Part shown: positions 4,845 to 10,904 of the stretch, one piece after another
Position numbering within the stretch: the stretch's first letter is position 1
Layout of the letters: each line of letters begins with the position of its first letter
Assembly: GCA_003661745.1 (NCBI GenBank)
Contig: QMWS01000013.1
Location: forward strand, 1-10,904
Source of the DNA: Thermoprotei archaeon
GTDB lineage: Archaea > Thermoproteota > Thermoprotei_A > Sulfolobales > NBVN01
Reading direction: 5' to 3'
DNA length: 10,904 nucleotides
Made by a program: the position numbers and the translations under genes
The notes under the pieces: generated by a model
The model's input: the letters and a program-made list of their open reading frames with translations, nothing else
Database searches by the model: none
What the model was told of the DNA's origin: nothing

Positions 4845-6236
4845 TCACCTTAGTAGATCCTTAATAGTGGAGACTACCTCATTATATATGTTTTTAGCTA
4901 ATTCCTCGGTGTCCGACTCAACGAATATCCTCAGGACTGGTTCAGTTCCACTAGGTCTTACGAGGAACCAGTAGCTTTTATCTATGACTTTAATACCATC
5001 AACATCTATTATTCTCTTCGACCTATACTGTACCTTAAGTACTTCAATAGCCTTAAGTGCTTCTTCTCTGTTTTTAATAGGTATCTTAGTCTTTATGATG
5101 TGCCTCTTAGGCATTTCATCGTAAAGTTCAGAGAGTCTCCTCCTTTCCGTGCTCAGGAATTCGAGCATCAGCCCTAGAGCCATTGCTCCATCTCTTACGT
5201 ACTGATGTCTAGGGTACATGAATCCGCCGTTCTCCTCGAAGCCGGCTATAGCGCCTATGGACGTCATGGTTCTTGAAATATCTATGCTGCCTACCCTAGT
5301 CCATATTACTTCTATGCCGTACTTTCTGAGTAAATCCTCAACTAACGTGCTCGATGAGACAGCTGTAACCACTCTACTCGGTTCCGTCTCTCCCCTATTC
5401 TTCACTATATGCTTACATAGCAGTATAGCGCTCCGATCACCAGGTATGACCCTGCCCCCATCATCAATGAATATAGCTCTATCTGCATCGCCGTCATGTG
5501 CTATACCTAAATCAGCTTTCAGCGCCTTCACTATAGATGCTGTCTCCTGAAGATTTTCAGGAACGGGTTCTGGAGGTCTGTCAGGTATATGGGAGAGATC
5601 ACCGTTTACTACAGTAACCTTCATATTTAGGGCCCGCAGTAGCTTAGGTGTCGTTAACGACCCTACGTTATTTCCGGGATCAACGACCACCTTCATTTTC
5701 TGTCTACGTATTCTCTCGATGTCTAGCAAATCCAATATACCTTTTATATAGAATTCATTCACGTCATCAACCCTCCTTATGTCTCCGCCAAGCGTACTCC
5801 ATGATGGTCTGCGGAACTTTAACTCCCAGTATATTGCTTCGATTTCACTCTCCACGTCTCGAGGTGCCTCTATTCCGTCGTCCATTATGACCTTTATGCC
5901 ACTGTATTCAGGCGGGTTATGTGAGGCAGTTACTATTACGCCACCGTCGAAGTCGTGGTGCTTCACATAATACTGGAGGGCAGGAGTTGGAGCAAGACCT
6001 GCATAATATACCTTCACACCAGTAGAGAGCAATGCCGATATAACGGAGTTCACTATAAAGGAATTACCTGCTCTCGCATCCCTCCCGACTAGCAGCTTAC
6101 TTCCCTCCTTAAAGAACGAACCTATGGCAAGCGCTAGTCGCGTTACTTGTTCAGGAGTAAGCCACTTGTTCACTACTCCTCTTACGCCGTCTGTTCCAAA
6201 CAATTTTTTTGAGGTTGCGCTCACAGGAACACCCAT
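4845..6236 (-). CDS. glmM: Phosphoglucosamine mutase-type alpha-D-phosphohexomutase
   Basis: Interconverts hexose 6-phosphates and 1-phosphates through a phosphoserine; in archaea this branch supplies glucosamine 1-phosphate for UDP-GlcNAc and often also acts on glucose or mannose phosphates. All four domains of the 463-residue protein are visible: the start KLFGTDGVRG (11-20), catalytic TASHNP with Ser105, metal loop DGDADR (248-253), sugar-binding EENGG (334-338), which resembles archaeal GlmM rather than bacterial GEMSG, and phosphate-binding RPSGTEP (427-433). Length is normal. The box A on the minus strand lies about 26 bases before the ATG, so the message is probably leaderless. It is upstream of and coupled to the Trm112-like gene. 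Substrate preference cannot be read from sequence alone. Confidence 0.92.
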   Translation of the reverse strand: MGVPVSATSKKLFGTDGVRGVVNKWLTPEQVTRLALAIGSFFKEGSKLLVGRDARAGNSFIVNSVISALLSTGVKVYYAGLAPTPALQYYVKHHDFDGGVIVTASHNPPEYSGIKVIMDDGIEAPRDVESEIEAIYWELKFRRPSWSTLGGDIRRVDDVNEFYIKGILDLLDIERIRRQKMKVVVDPGNNVGSLTTPKLLRALNMKVTVVNGDLSHIPDRPPEPVPENLQETASIVKALKADLGIAHDGDADRAIFIDDGGRVIPGDRSAILLCKHIVKNRGETEPSRVVTAVSSSTLVEDLLRKYGIEVIWTRVGSIDISRTMTSIGAIAGFEENGGFMYPRHQYVRDGAMALGLMLEFLSTERRRLSELYDEMPKRHIIKTKIPIKNREEALKAIEVLKVQYRSKRIIDVDGIKVIDKSYWFLVRPSGTEPVLRIFVESDTEELAKNIYNEVVSTIKDLLR

Positions 6237-6257
6237 AAGATATGTTATGTATGAGTT

Positions 6258-6268
6258 AACTTAAATCA
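6258..6268 (-). promoter_or_regulatory. Box A of the mutase/Trm112 operon, leaderless start
   Basis: On the minus strand ATTTAAGTTA is centred about 26 bases from the ATG at 6236, so transcription should begin at or next to the start codon. No ribosome site precedes that ATG, consistent with leaderless translation. Confidence 0.5.
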
Positions 6269-6345
6269 TCGCAATATTCTGCAGTTTGGTCTTGTTAGCT
6301 AATATTATACATTGATTAGAAGGTTAATAATATGGTACCTTGAGG

Positions 6346-6353
6346 TGTTTATT
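6346..6353 (+). promoter_or_regulatory. Box A of the DUF354 gene, leaderless start
   Basis: TGTTTATT is centred about 26 bases before the ATG at 6377. The GGTGAT at 6370-6375 is only one base from that ATG, too close for a normal ribosome site, so leaderless initiation is more likely. Confidence 0.45.
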
Positions 6354-6376
6354 GGTATTAGCGCCTGAAGGTGATA

Positions 6377-7447
6377 ATGGTGATAACCATATGGCTGGAT
6401 GCTATGACCTCAAAGCAGGGGACGCTACTTTCAATTATCGCCAAGGAGCTGAAGTCGTTGGGGTATGATGTATTATTGACGTGCAGGGACTACGAGTACA
6501 CTATAGGTTCTATCAAGAGATTTGGTTTCGAGCCCATAGTTATTGGATCGTACTGTGAGGGTAGCGGTAAGGAGAAGGTGATGCAGGACATCAAAAGAAT
6601 GGAGGGATTGCTCGACTTACTGACGTCGCTTAAGGTAATGCCTAGCGTCTTAATAGCATACCCTAATCCTCCTGCAGCACGCGTTGCGTATGGGCTAGGT
6701 ATAAAGTATGTGGCACTGACAGATTCTCCACATGCGGTAATACCCAGCAGGCTATCACTGCCGCTAGCTGACGCCATTATTTCATCTGTAGCGATCCCTA
6801 GGTATGAGATAGAGAAGTATGTCTACCGGGGTGGGAGTGAGATATATCAGTATGAAGGTGTTGATGAGCTAGCTTGGATACTACGCTGTAGGCCAGATGA
6901 AAAGTACATTACTTCAGTACTTAACCTTAGGCCTTTCACTTACATCGTCTTTAGGCCGCACGAATATCTAGCAACTTACTACAGCAGAAAGCCATCAGTG
7001 AACTCAATTAAAGTTATCAGAGAGCTAAGCAGCTTAGGCTATACAATCGTATTACTTCCTAGGTATAGAACTGATAGATCTATGATTAGGGAGCTTATTG
7101 ACAGCGGTGCTAGCGTAAAGTTAATTGAGGGAATGTACGATGGTGTTTCACTAGTATATTTCGCGAGGGCGGTTATTACCGGAGGTGCTACACTAGCTCG
7201 TGAGGCAGCATTACTAGGTACTTTAGGGATAACTTACTTCCCATTCAAACTTTATGTTAACGACTATGTAGCTAGTAGGGGTTTTCCCCTATATGCAGTT
7301 AGAAGTGATGATGAGTTGATTAAATTAGTAACTAGTAAGGGTACTTCCTACAAGGAGGATTACACGAAATACATTAGCAAACTCAGATCGATTTTCGAGG
7401 ACCCATTAGTGGTTATTCTGAAAGTAGTACAGAGGATGATCTTATAG
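6377..7447 (+). CDS. DUF354-family GT-B-like protein
   Basis: Archaeal DUF354 proteins have a glycosyltransferase-B-like fold related to nucleotide-sugar enzymes; the reaction is not established. The 356 residues show the family pattern: an N-terminal Rossmann start (VITIWLDA, then LKSLGYDVLLTCRDY), the central AARVAYGLGIKYVALTD and SRLSLPLADAII, and YEGVDELAW near 159. The second domain begins with VFRPHEYLATYY and has LLPRYRTDRS and GGATLAREAALLGT (269-282), which resembles the sugar-nucleotide loop of UDP-GlcNAc-type GT-B enzymes. GTG codons at 6371 and 6380 are alternative starts. It is divergent from glmM, so a role in using amino-sugar nucleotides for surface glycans is an inference from context. 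Its stop is one base from the stop of the convergent rnhB. Confidence 0.82.
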   Translation: MVITIWLDAMTSKQGTLLSIIAKELKSLGYDVLLTCRDYEYTIGSIKRFGFEPIVIGSYCEGSGKEKVMQDIKRMEGLLDLLTSLKVMPSVLIAYPNPPAARVAYGLGIKYVALTDSPHAVIPSRLSLPLADAIISSVAIPRYEIEKYVYRGGSEIYQYEGVDELAWILRCRPDEKYITSVLNLRPFTYIVFRPHEYLATYYSRKPSVNSIKVIRELSSLGYTIVLLPRYRTDRSMIRELIDSGASVKLIEGMYDGVSLVYFARAVITGGATLAREAALLGTLGITYFPFKLYVNDYVASRGFPLYAVRSDDELIKLVTSKGTSYKEDYTKYISKLRSIFEDPLVVILKVVQRMIL

Positions 7448-7448
7448 G

Positions 7449-8126
7449 TTATTTAAGCCATTTCTCAAGCCCTTTACCTTCCTCCTTGAGTATTCCTAAC
7501 TTCTTCAAGGTTGACCAAGACCTCCTAATTATAGGTGGTAGCTCGCTTTCGCTTGAGTACTTACTTAGCCACTCAATAGTCTTTGGATCAGAAGGGTATC
7601 CGCTCCCGAAGTCGCCGTATATTTCATGTAACTTTCTTACGTGTGAGTCCCTCAAGTACTTAGCGATTATTGATGCTGCAGCCACTATAGGGTACTTTTC
7701 GTCTGCTTTAGGCTCAATACTTACTGGTACATCGTAGTTACGTGTAAGTAAGTAATTTACTACTACATCGCGGAATTTCCTGCCGCTAACGGCATCTATA
7801 TATACGTGCTTCACCTTTAACCTGGCAGACAGTATTGCCTCCAGCGACTTGATGACGAACTGAGCAAATATTGCGTTAATATTGTGCCTGTCAATGTATT
7901 CTGGCTTAACAGATTCGATAATAATGACCTTAGCTAAGCGTGAAATCTTTGGTGCAAGTGCAAATCTTATTTTAGGTGACAGTTTCTTACTGTCCTTTAC
8001 GCCCAGCTCAATTAGTTTGCCTAAGCAACCTTCACTAACACCTAAGCAGACAATGAACATATTACCTACTACAGGACCTCTCCCAGCTTCATCAATACCT
8101 ACAATTAAGTCATTGCTTCCAGTCAT
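7449..8126 (-). CDS. rnhB: Ribonuclease HII
   Basis: Cuts the RNA strand of RNA-DNA hybrids and at single ribonucleotides in DNA, clearing replication primers, R-loops and misincorporated ribonucleotides. Numbering from the GTG at 8132 (227 residues), the signature GIDEAGRGPVVG holds D14 and E15, VYIDAV holds D113 and PKADEKYPIVAAASIIAK holds D144, giving the full DEDD set with normal spacing. DSKKLS (47-52) and the C-terminal RRSWSTL are also typical. I chose the ATG at 8126 because AAAGGTG lies just before it on the minus strand and overlaps the GTG at 8132. The box A would however allow a leaderless start at the GTG. It converges with the DUF354 gene and diverges from the TGS GTPase gene. 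Confidence 0.96.
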   Translation of the reverse strand: MTGSNDLIVGIDEAGRGPVVGNMFIVCLGVSEGCLGKLIELGVKDSKKLSPKIRFALAPKISRLAKVIIIESVKPEYIDRHNINAIFAQFVIKSLEAILSARLKVKHVYIDAVSGRKFRDVVVNYLLTRNYDVPVSIEPKADEKYPIVAAASIIAKYLRDSHVRKLHEIYGDFGSGYPSDPKTIEWLSKYSSESELPPIIRRSWSTLKKLGILKEEGKGLEKWLK

Positions 8127-8154
8127 ACCCACCTTTAGTGAGTATGTACCGTTA

Positions 8155-8163
8155 GTTAAATAG
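8155..8163 (-). promoter_or_regulatory. Box A of rnhB
   Basis: The minus strand reads CTATTTAAC, an archaeal box A centred about 26 bases before 8132, so the rnhB message should be leaderless or have a leader of only a few bases. Confidence 0.5.
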
Positions 8164-8207
8164 CTGAGTGTTGCCGTAGACCCAATATATTAGCGTCTTA
8201 ATTTAGT

Positions 8208-8216
8208 ATTTTTATT
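8208..8216 (+). promoter_or_regulatory. Box A of the TGS GTPase gene
   Basis: TTTTTTATT-like sequence (TATTTTTATTG around here) is centred about 44 bases before the ATG at 8256, predicting a start near 8238 and a leader of about 18 bases. That leader holds GGGGGT (8242-8247), eight bases from the ATG, and GGTGG closer in. Confidence 0.45.
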
Positions 8217-8255
8217 GAGTGTGGAGCTACTGGTATTGCCCGGGGGTCTGGTGGA

Positions 8256-9449
8256 ATGCCGACGAATTTGCCAGCAGAAGCTAGGGCTAAGTGGCTGAAG
8301 TATCTCGAAGCCAGAACTCCTGAGGAGAAATTAGCTGCTCTTCAAGAGTTCTTTTCAGCTATACCTAAGCATAAGGGTACTGAAAACCTCCGTGCGTGGG
8401 TAAGGAGGAAAATATCAGAGCTGAAGGAGGAGGTAGAAGAGAAGAGGTTAAGGAGGTCGGGTGGTGGTATAAGTTTCTTCATTGAGAAAGAGGGTGCAGC
8501 CCAAGTTGTTATGCTTGGCATGACTCAAGTAGGTAAAAGCTCACTTCTACGCTTGCTTACTAATGCGAAGCCTGAGGTTTCCAATGTCCCATTCACGACG
8601 AAAAAGCCTGTGCCCGGAATGATGCGTTATGAAGACATTTACTTCCAGGTAGTAGAGGCACCAGCTCTAGTCGAGGGCTCAGCTGATGGAGCTATATGGT
8701 GGGGCACTAGGGTTCTGGGTCTAGCGCGGAATGCCGATGTTTTAATGTTAGTTATTGATTTGTCTAATGATCCATTGAGACAGGTCAATGTACTAATTAA
8801 AGAACTTAAAACGGCAGGAATATACCTGAAGAAGCCTAGGGGCAAGGTCTTAGTAAGAAAGTCTAAGGCAATACATGGGGCTAAGGTGGTGCTCTGCGGA
8901 AAGCTAATTGATTGTACAATAGACGATGTAAGGAGGTTGTTGGAGGTGAGCAGAATGTATGGCATTGAAGTCAGAATATACGGTGAAGTAACGCTAGAGG
9001 ACGTTGAGAAGGCAATATATGAAACGGTAACATATAAGCCCTGCCTAGTGGTACTAAATAAAGCTGACTTAGTGAGCAGGGACTTTACTATAAAAGTTGT
9101 TAATAGTATTAAGGATATACTACCAGATGCGGAGGTAGCTGTTACTTCGGCAAAGGTTAGAAAGGGCTTAAACGATATACCGGGTAAGGTATTCAAGTTA
9201 GCTGACATAATACGGGTCTACACGAAAGAGCCTAACTCGCCTAAGCCTTCGCCGGAGCCATTAATTCTGAAACGGGGATCGACGGTAGAGGATGCGGTAA
9301 GGAGGGTGCGGGAGGAGTTCGTAAAGTACTTTAAGTACGCTAGGATATGGGGGCCTTCAGCTAAGTACCCAGGTGAAAGGGTAGGTCTAAATCACGTGCT
9401 TGAGGATGGAGATGTGATTGAGGTAAGGACAACTATTAAGGGTATTTAA
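8256..9449 (+). CDS. DRG/Obg-like GTPase with TGS domain and atypical G3 motif
   Basis: The 397 residues follow DRG-type layout: an N-terminal charged helical region (about 1-68), a G domain with an inserted region, and a C-terminal TGS domain (about 318-397, VYTKEPN through GDVIEVRTT). G1 is GMTQVGKSS (88-96), G2 is FTTKKPVPG (113-121), G4 is NKAD (268-271) and G5 is TSAK (297-300). G3 should read DTPGLIEGA but is EAPALVEGS (134-142), so the invariant Asp and Gly of DxxG are Glu and Ala. DRG/Obg proteins act on ribosomes and translation; binding without normal hydrolysis or switching is possible here. An extra segment of about 50 residues (193-245) sits between G3 and G4. It diverges from rnhB, and a box A at its stop suggests the next gene is transcribed separately. 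Confidence 0.88.
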   Translation: MPTNLPAEARAKWLKYLEARTPEEKLAALQEFFSAIPKHKGTENLRAWVRRKISELKEEVEEKRLRRSGGGISFFIEKEGAAQVVMLGMTQVGKSSLLRLLTNAKPEVSNVPFTTKKPVPGMMRYEDIYFQVVEAPALVEGSADGAIWWGTRVLGLARNADVLMLVIDLSNDPLRQVNVLIKELKTAGIYLKKPRGKVLVRKSKAIHGAKVVLCGKLIDCTIDDVRRLLEVSRMYGIEVRIYGEVTLEDVEKAIYETVTYKPCLVVLNKADLVSRDFTIKVVNSIKDILPDAEVAVTSAKVRKGLNDIPGKVFKLADIIRVYTKEPNSPKPSPEPLILKRGSTVEDAVRRVREEFVKYFKYARIWGPSAKYPGERVGLNHVLEDGDVIEVRTTIKGI

Positions 9450-9450
9450 G
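9442..9450 (+). promoter_or_regulatory. Candidate box A of the zinc-finger gene, over the GTPase stop
   Basis: GTATTTAAG overlaps the TAA stop of the GTPase gene and fits box A, predicting a transcript start near 9472 and a leader of about 28 bases for the gene at 9501. Readthrough from the GTPase gene is also possible. Confidence 0.4.
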
Positions 9451-9500
9451 ATTTGAGAACAACTTACTACAACAGAGTTACTCCTTCATAGAAGTGTGGT

Positions 9501-10376
9501 ATGATGCCCCGTAAGAAATCAGGATCAGGCAGCAAGAGTAGGTCAAGGAGGGCATCAAAGAAAGCAAAGGATAGTGGGTCAGCTGTTAGTGAGGAAGCCA
9601 CGTCAAGTACTAGGCAAGCTAAAAAGACAACGAAGTCTAGGAAGAGGGAGGTAAATCTAGATAATTGGGTTGAAAAACACATAGATAACATAGTTTCCCT
9701 CACTGGCCTAGAGCTCTTAGGGCTTACTCGGGAGCAGTACATTGATTTACTAAAAGACATAATAATCCAGCTATATGGTTCTACGTCGAGCTACACTAAA
9801 GCGGAGGTTGTTGCTAAGAGGTTCATGCGGTACTCAGAGAAAGTTTATCCCATAATAGCTTCTAGACTGGCGATGCAGTTGAGTAAGTTCACGCCAGCGC
9901 AGCTCGAGTTCATAGTTTATAATATTGGTGACTCCATACTAGGGCTTGCACCCAAGATATATGCCGAAGTTAAGAAGGCTGGAAGAGATGATTTGCTCCA
10001 GATATTAAGGAACAAGTGGGCTAATATGTGGCTGAAGAACAAGCTACCAGTACTGCCAGTAGAGTGTCCTAAGTGCGGTTTTAACGCCTTAATGCCGGAT
10101 CTTTCATGCTTAGTCTGTGGCGCCAGTGTATCTGAGAGGGAGGTAAAGGAGAGGATCAACTTCAAGGAAGCCTTTACGGACTTTGTTGGTTCACTGACGT
10201 GTGAGCAGCTCAGCGATCTTATAAAATACGATTATGTACTTGTTAATGGTTTAGGAATCAAACATCCTAAAGAGAGAAGAACACCGATTGATGTCGAGAT
10301 ATACTTAAGTAGAAGTGAGAAAGAGATCGTAAGGAGAGAGTACTCGAGTAGATGTACTGGTGATGTAGGGAAATGA
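9501..10376 (+). CDS. Zinc-ribbon protein with long basic Ser/Lys/Arg tail
   Basis: No named family is recognised. Residues 1-50 are low complexity and rich in Ser, Lys and Arg (PRKKSGSGSKSRSRRASKK), resembling histone or nucleoid-protein tails. Residues 51-180 are largely helical (NWVEKHIDNIVSLTGLELLG, then KAEVVAKRFMRYSEKVYPII). A four-cysteine knuckle follows: CPKC at 189-192 and CLVC at 203-206. The C-terminal 80 residues are charged, with NFKEAFTDFVGSLT and a possible strand DVEIYLS. The tail and zinc knuckle suggest nucleic-acid binding, by inference. ATGs at 9501 and 9504 are both possible; the ribosome site is weak (TGTGGT). The end overlaps the next start by four bases (ATGA), so the two products are probably made together. 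Confidence 0.8.
   Translation: MMPRKKSGSGSKSRSRRASKKAKDSGSAVSEEATSSTRQAKKTTKSRKREVNLDNWVEKHIDNIVSLTGLELLGLTREQYIDLLKDIIIQLYGSTSSYTKAEVVAKRFMRYSEKVYPIIASRLAMQLSKFTPAQLEFIVYNIGDSILGLAPKIYAEVKKAGRDDLLQILRNKWANMWLKNKLPVLPVECPKCGFNALMPDLSCLVCGASVSEREVKERINFKEAFTDFVGSLTCEQLSDLIKYDYVLVNGLGIKHPKERRTPIDVEIYLSRSEKEIVRREYSSRCTGDVGK
10359..10364 (+). promoter_or_regulatory. Ribosome binding site within the zinc-finger gene
   Basis: GGTGAT, eight bases before the ATG at 10373, is a full anti-SD match placed inside the end of the preceding gene. It fixes the start of the small downstream gene and supports translational coupling. Confidence 0.6.
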
Positions 10377-10705
10377 AGATTTTAAAAAGTATTGAGGAAG
10401 CAAGAAAGTTCGTGTATACAAATGAGGTTGCAGTGCTAGCGTATCTAGACTTAAGTACAGAGTTAGGGAAGCTCATGTACTCTGTTCTTAGGAGGCTAGA
10501 ATCCGTGTCGAGGGGCATCTTAGCGTATGCTGTATTAGATATTTCAATGACAGGCAGTGAGAGACCCGTAATTACGGCATTCATCAAAGGCAGGCAAGTG
10601 TTTGAGCAAAGCGACTGCTTTGGTAACTTTAAGAAAGACTACCAAGCCCTAAGGATAGGGCTGCGTGAGACACTTTCTTCATGGGGTATAAACCCGCCAT
10701 TTTAA
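10373..10705 (+). CDS. Small thioredoxin-fold-like protein lacking CxxC
   Basis: The 110 residues suggest a thioredoxin-like order: an N-terminal helix (SIEEARKFVYT), a strand (VAVLAYLDLS), a helix (GKLMYSVLRRLES), a strand (ILAYAVLDIS), then PVITAFIKGRQVFEQ, which resembles the thioredoxin segment with the cis-proline (P65) and the hairpin FxxG. A final helix (YQALRIGLRETLSSWG) closes the fold. The position of the usual CxxC after the first long strand has no cysteine, and C82 is the only one in the protein, so a dithiol redox role is excluded and a binding or scaffold role is more likely. It overlaps the zinc-ribbon gene by four bases and has its own strong ribosome site. Fold is inferred by eye; function is unknown. 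Confidence 0.78.
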   Translation: MKILKSIEEARKFVYTNEVAVLAYLDLSTELGKLMYSVLRRLESVSRGILAYAVLDISMTGSERPVITAFIKGRQVFEQSDCFGNFKKDYQALRIGLRETLSSWGINPPF

Positions 10706-10781
10706 ATGTCAACACCATATGTTGAGGCTTGTTGGGTAAAAAGACTAAATGATTGTGCATACTACTACGTGCTATATGAGT

Positions 10782-10904
10782 TCATACCTCGAGTTTATCT
10801 AAGGTGTCCTCCTTCAAGATCATCCGTAGCTTCGATATGAACTCTTGGAATGTTTCATTGGTTAAGCCTTCTGAAAGTATGCTCAGCAACTCAAGGACAT
10901 AAGG
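10782..10904 (-). CDS. C-terminal part of an unidentified minus-strand protein (cut by window edge)
   Basis: The minus strand is open from the right edge to a TGA at 10782-10784 and encodes 40 residues of strongly helical, charged composition (LELLSILSEGLTNE, FQEFISKLRMILKEDTLDKLEV). This looks like a genuine C-terminal helical region. It converges with the thioredoxin-like gene, with 76 bases between stops. Too short to name. Confidence 0.5.
   Translation of the reverse strand, partial: PYVLELLSILSEGLTNETFQEFISKLRMILKEDTLDKLEV

Noticed and set aside
6302..6333. ATATTAT and ATAATAT inverted arms in the glmM/DUF354 intergenic region
   Set aside because: The arms contain only A and T and are 18 bases apart, so chance occurrence in an AT-rich promoter region is likely.
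8639..9208. Long minus-strand open frame of 189 codons inside the TGS GTPase gene
   Set aside because: It lies wholly antisense to a gene with clear GTPase and TGS motifs, its product is rich in Ser, Thr and Leu as expected of an antisense shadow, and it has no ribosome site.
10706..10840. Plus-strand ORF of 44 codons starting directly after the stop of the thioredoxin-like gene
   Set aside because: No ribosome site precedes it, its Tyr/Cys/Pro-rich composition is unlike the neighbours, and it overlaps a more protein-like minus-strand frame. It cannot be excluded as a small protein.
1..10904. Search for tRNA, rRNA, CRISPR arrays, insertion sequences, toxin-antitoxin pairs and defence genes
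   Set aside because: No cloverleaf, regular spaced repeats, transposase motifs or flanking target duplications were seen; the gene content is housekeeping.

Overview
The window looks like chromosomal core sequence from a thermophilic crenarchaeon (Thermoproteota), probably Desulfurococcales-like or Sulfolobales-like; the exact order cannot be fixed from the sequence. The evidence is an Alba chromatin protein very close to the Sulfolobus Sso10b type, an XPB-type repair helicase, an archaeal GlmM-type phosphohexomutase, RNase HII, a hexulose-phosphate synthase, archaeal box A promoters about 25 bases upstream of starts, and GGTG/GGTGAT ribosome binding sites. Several genes appear leaderless. 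I see no tRNA, rRNA, CRISPR, insertion sequence or phage signature, and no intergenic gap longer than about 215 bases.

Layout. Positions 1-105 hold the tail of an unidentified plus-strand gene. XPB (132-1787) and a small unknown gene (1823-2152) run on the minus strand and diverge from alba (2274-2579). Three plus-strand genes follow: hexulose-6-phosphate synthase (about 2794-3450), a small membrane-anchored unknown whose N-terminal transmembrane segment lies upstream of the first normal start codon (3513-3857), and a winged-helix-like protein with an arginine-rich tail (3933-4415). These meet a minus-strand pair, a Trm112-like zinc protein (4430-4840) and a GlmM-like mutase (4845-6236). A DUF354 GT-B-like protein (6377-7447) diverges from the mutase and ends one base from the convergent rnhB (7449-8126). 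rnhB diverges from a DRG/Obg-like TGS GTPase (8256-9449). Then come a zinc-finger protein with a basic tail (9501-10376) and, overlapping it by four bases, a small thioredoxin-fold-like protein without CxxC (10373-10705). The right edge holds the C-terminal end of a minus-strand gene (10782-10904).

How the genes fit together. Most are housekeeping: DNA repair and RNA-primer removal (XPB, RNase HII), chromatin (Alba), pentose-phosphate supply by the reverse ribulose-monophosphate route (HPS), amino-sugar nucleotide supply (GlmM) possibly linked to surface glycans (DUF354), and translation or RNA modification (Trm112-like, TGS GTPase). I found no clear new system. The best candidates for undescribed biology are the translationally coupled zinc-finger/thioredoxin-like pair, the TGS GTPase with a degenerate G3 motif, and the small membrane protein with a hidden or frameshifted N-terminus. 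Three short perfect dyads at promoters could be operators.
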